From Photobacterium profundum SS9 (GTDB taxonomy: Bacteria; Pseudomonadota; Gammaproteobacteria; Enterobacterales; Vibrionaceae): DNA of 64,000 bases. The notes beneath the pieces are model-generated. The model ran no database searches. It saw nothing but the letters and a program-made list of their open reading frames with translations, and had not been told where the DNA came from. A program made the translations under genes and the position numbers. Of this stretch, positions 63,630 to 64,000 are shown in pieces (position 1 is the first letter of the stretch; each line of letters begins with the position of its first letter). The stretch is taken from contig NC_006370.1 of assembly GCF_000196255.1 (NCBI RefSeq), forward strand, positions 3,485,411 to 3,549,410, in the 5' to 3' direction.

Positions 63630-64000
63630 ATGCCACACGCCCAAACACAGATAGCTTCATCACATTCCCACCACGCGATCTCATGCAATCACTGTGACTA
63701 TCATGTCACGAATATACAGCCTCAAGTTTATGTTATTGATCCAAATGGTAAGCGAATTAGCACTGACTCTATTAGCCAAAGCATGACAGCTTTATATGGT
63801 ATTAATCAGCAGGTTGTTGAAGCCGTAATGACAGGGAAAAATGAAGATGATAATGCCAAAGCGTTACATCAAATGGTACTGACGCTCAGTGGAAAGCTCT
63901 ATCGCCATAACTGCCAACAGTGTGCGAACCAATTTTCACTCAATCCTCAAAAAGATAACCATGCTTGCCCACACTGCTGGTCTCAAAGTATTGTGCAAAT
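63630..64000 (+). CDS. Unrecognised protein with paired cysteines, 5' part
   Basis: An open frame of 123 codons that runs off the right edge. The ATG is preceded by a GAGAGAGAG stretch about eight bases away. Not recognised. The N terminus is rich in His/Ser and has CNHCDYH (residues 19-25); later come CQQC near 97-100 and CPHC near 116-119, so zinc-ribbon-like binding sites are likely. The stretch VYVIDPNGKRISTDSISQSM might be a small beta domain. It is 141 bases past the right target copy of the IS66-like element. Function unknown. Confidence 0.65.
   Translation, partial: MPHAQTQIASSHSHHAISCNHCDYHVTNIQPQVYVIDPNGKRISTDSISQSMTALYGINQQVVEAVMTGKNEDDNAKALHQMVLTLSGKLYRHNCQQCANQFSLNPQKDNHACPHCWSQSIVQ

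Overview
The window looks like a chromosome segment of a marine gammaproteobacterium of the Vibrionaceae. Photobacterium (a P. profundum-like strain) is my best guess, from gene order and protein sequences: luxS, oadGAB, alaS-lysC-csrA-tRNA array, recA-pncC-mutS, the ispD to rpoS cluster, relA-rlmD-barA, and rpoE-rseABC-lepA-lepB-rnc-era-recO-pdxJ-acpS. The species assignment is inference; no 16S gene or other marker is present.

Region by region. 1-9.4 kb: 5' part of ffh (minus strand), divergent ypjD and corB, then luxS, a lytic transglycosylase lipoprotein, gshA, an M16 peptidase lipoprotein and yqaA, all on the minus strand. 9.4-13.5 kb: a small remnant of an oxidoreductase gene and the sodium-pumping oxaloacetate decarboxylase operon oadGAB, with a perfect 16-bp palindrome far upstream. 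13.5-15.25 kb: an array of 13 tRNA genes (ten tRNA-Arg(ACG), three tRNA-Ser(GCU)) built by tandem duplication, downstream of csrA. 15.4-30.5 kb: csrA, an aspartokinase, alaS, recA with a LexA box, pncC, divergent mutS, then rpoS-nlpD-pcm-surE-truD-ispF-ispD-ftsB. The recX gene expected between recA and alaS is not there. 30.7-41.5 kb: eno, pyrG, mazG, relA, rlmD, and divergent barA. 41.6-50.8 kb: one long minus-strand cluster from rpoE to acpS. 51-56 kb: a MITE-like inverted-repeat element, nadB, ygfX/sdhE, ygfZ and a YbaK-type deacylase.

56.2-64 kb is the accessory part. It begins with a PAAR-domain protein (probable type VI secretion tip protein) with a serine-rich repeat and a membrane segment. 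This is translationally coupled to a separate AHH-type nuclease ORF, which overlaps a small acidic protein that I infer to be its immunity protein. The immunity gene and the last 25 codons of the nuclease are duplicated directly downstream. The second immunity copy is split by a complete 1400-bp IS4-family element with perfect 16-bp ends and an 8-bp target duplication. A 1577-bp IS66-family element follows, also with an 8-bp target duplication. Its transposase is spread over two frames joined by an A_AAA_AAG slippery heptamer, a 6-nt spacer and a perfect 8-bp stem, which strongly suggests programmed -1 frameshifting. The window ends inside an unrecognised gene with paired cysteines.

The core genes serve translation (ffh, alaS, tRNAs, lepA, truD, rlmD, era, rnc), stress and global regulation (rpoS, rpoE/rseABC, relA, csrA with barA, luxS), DNA repair (recA, mutS, recO, mazG) and basic metabolism. 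The most notable candidates are the frameshift signal in the IS66 transposase and the split, duplicated PAAR-nuclease-immunity module.
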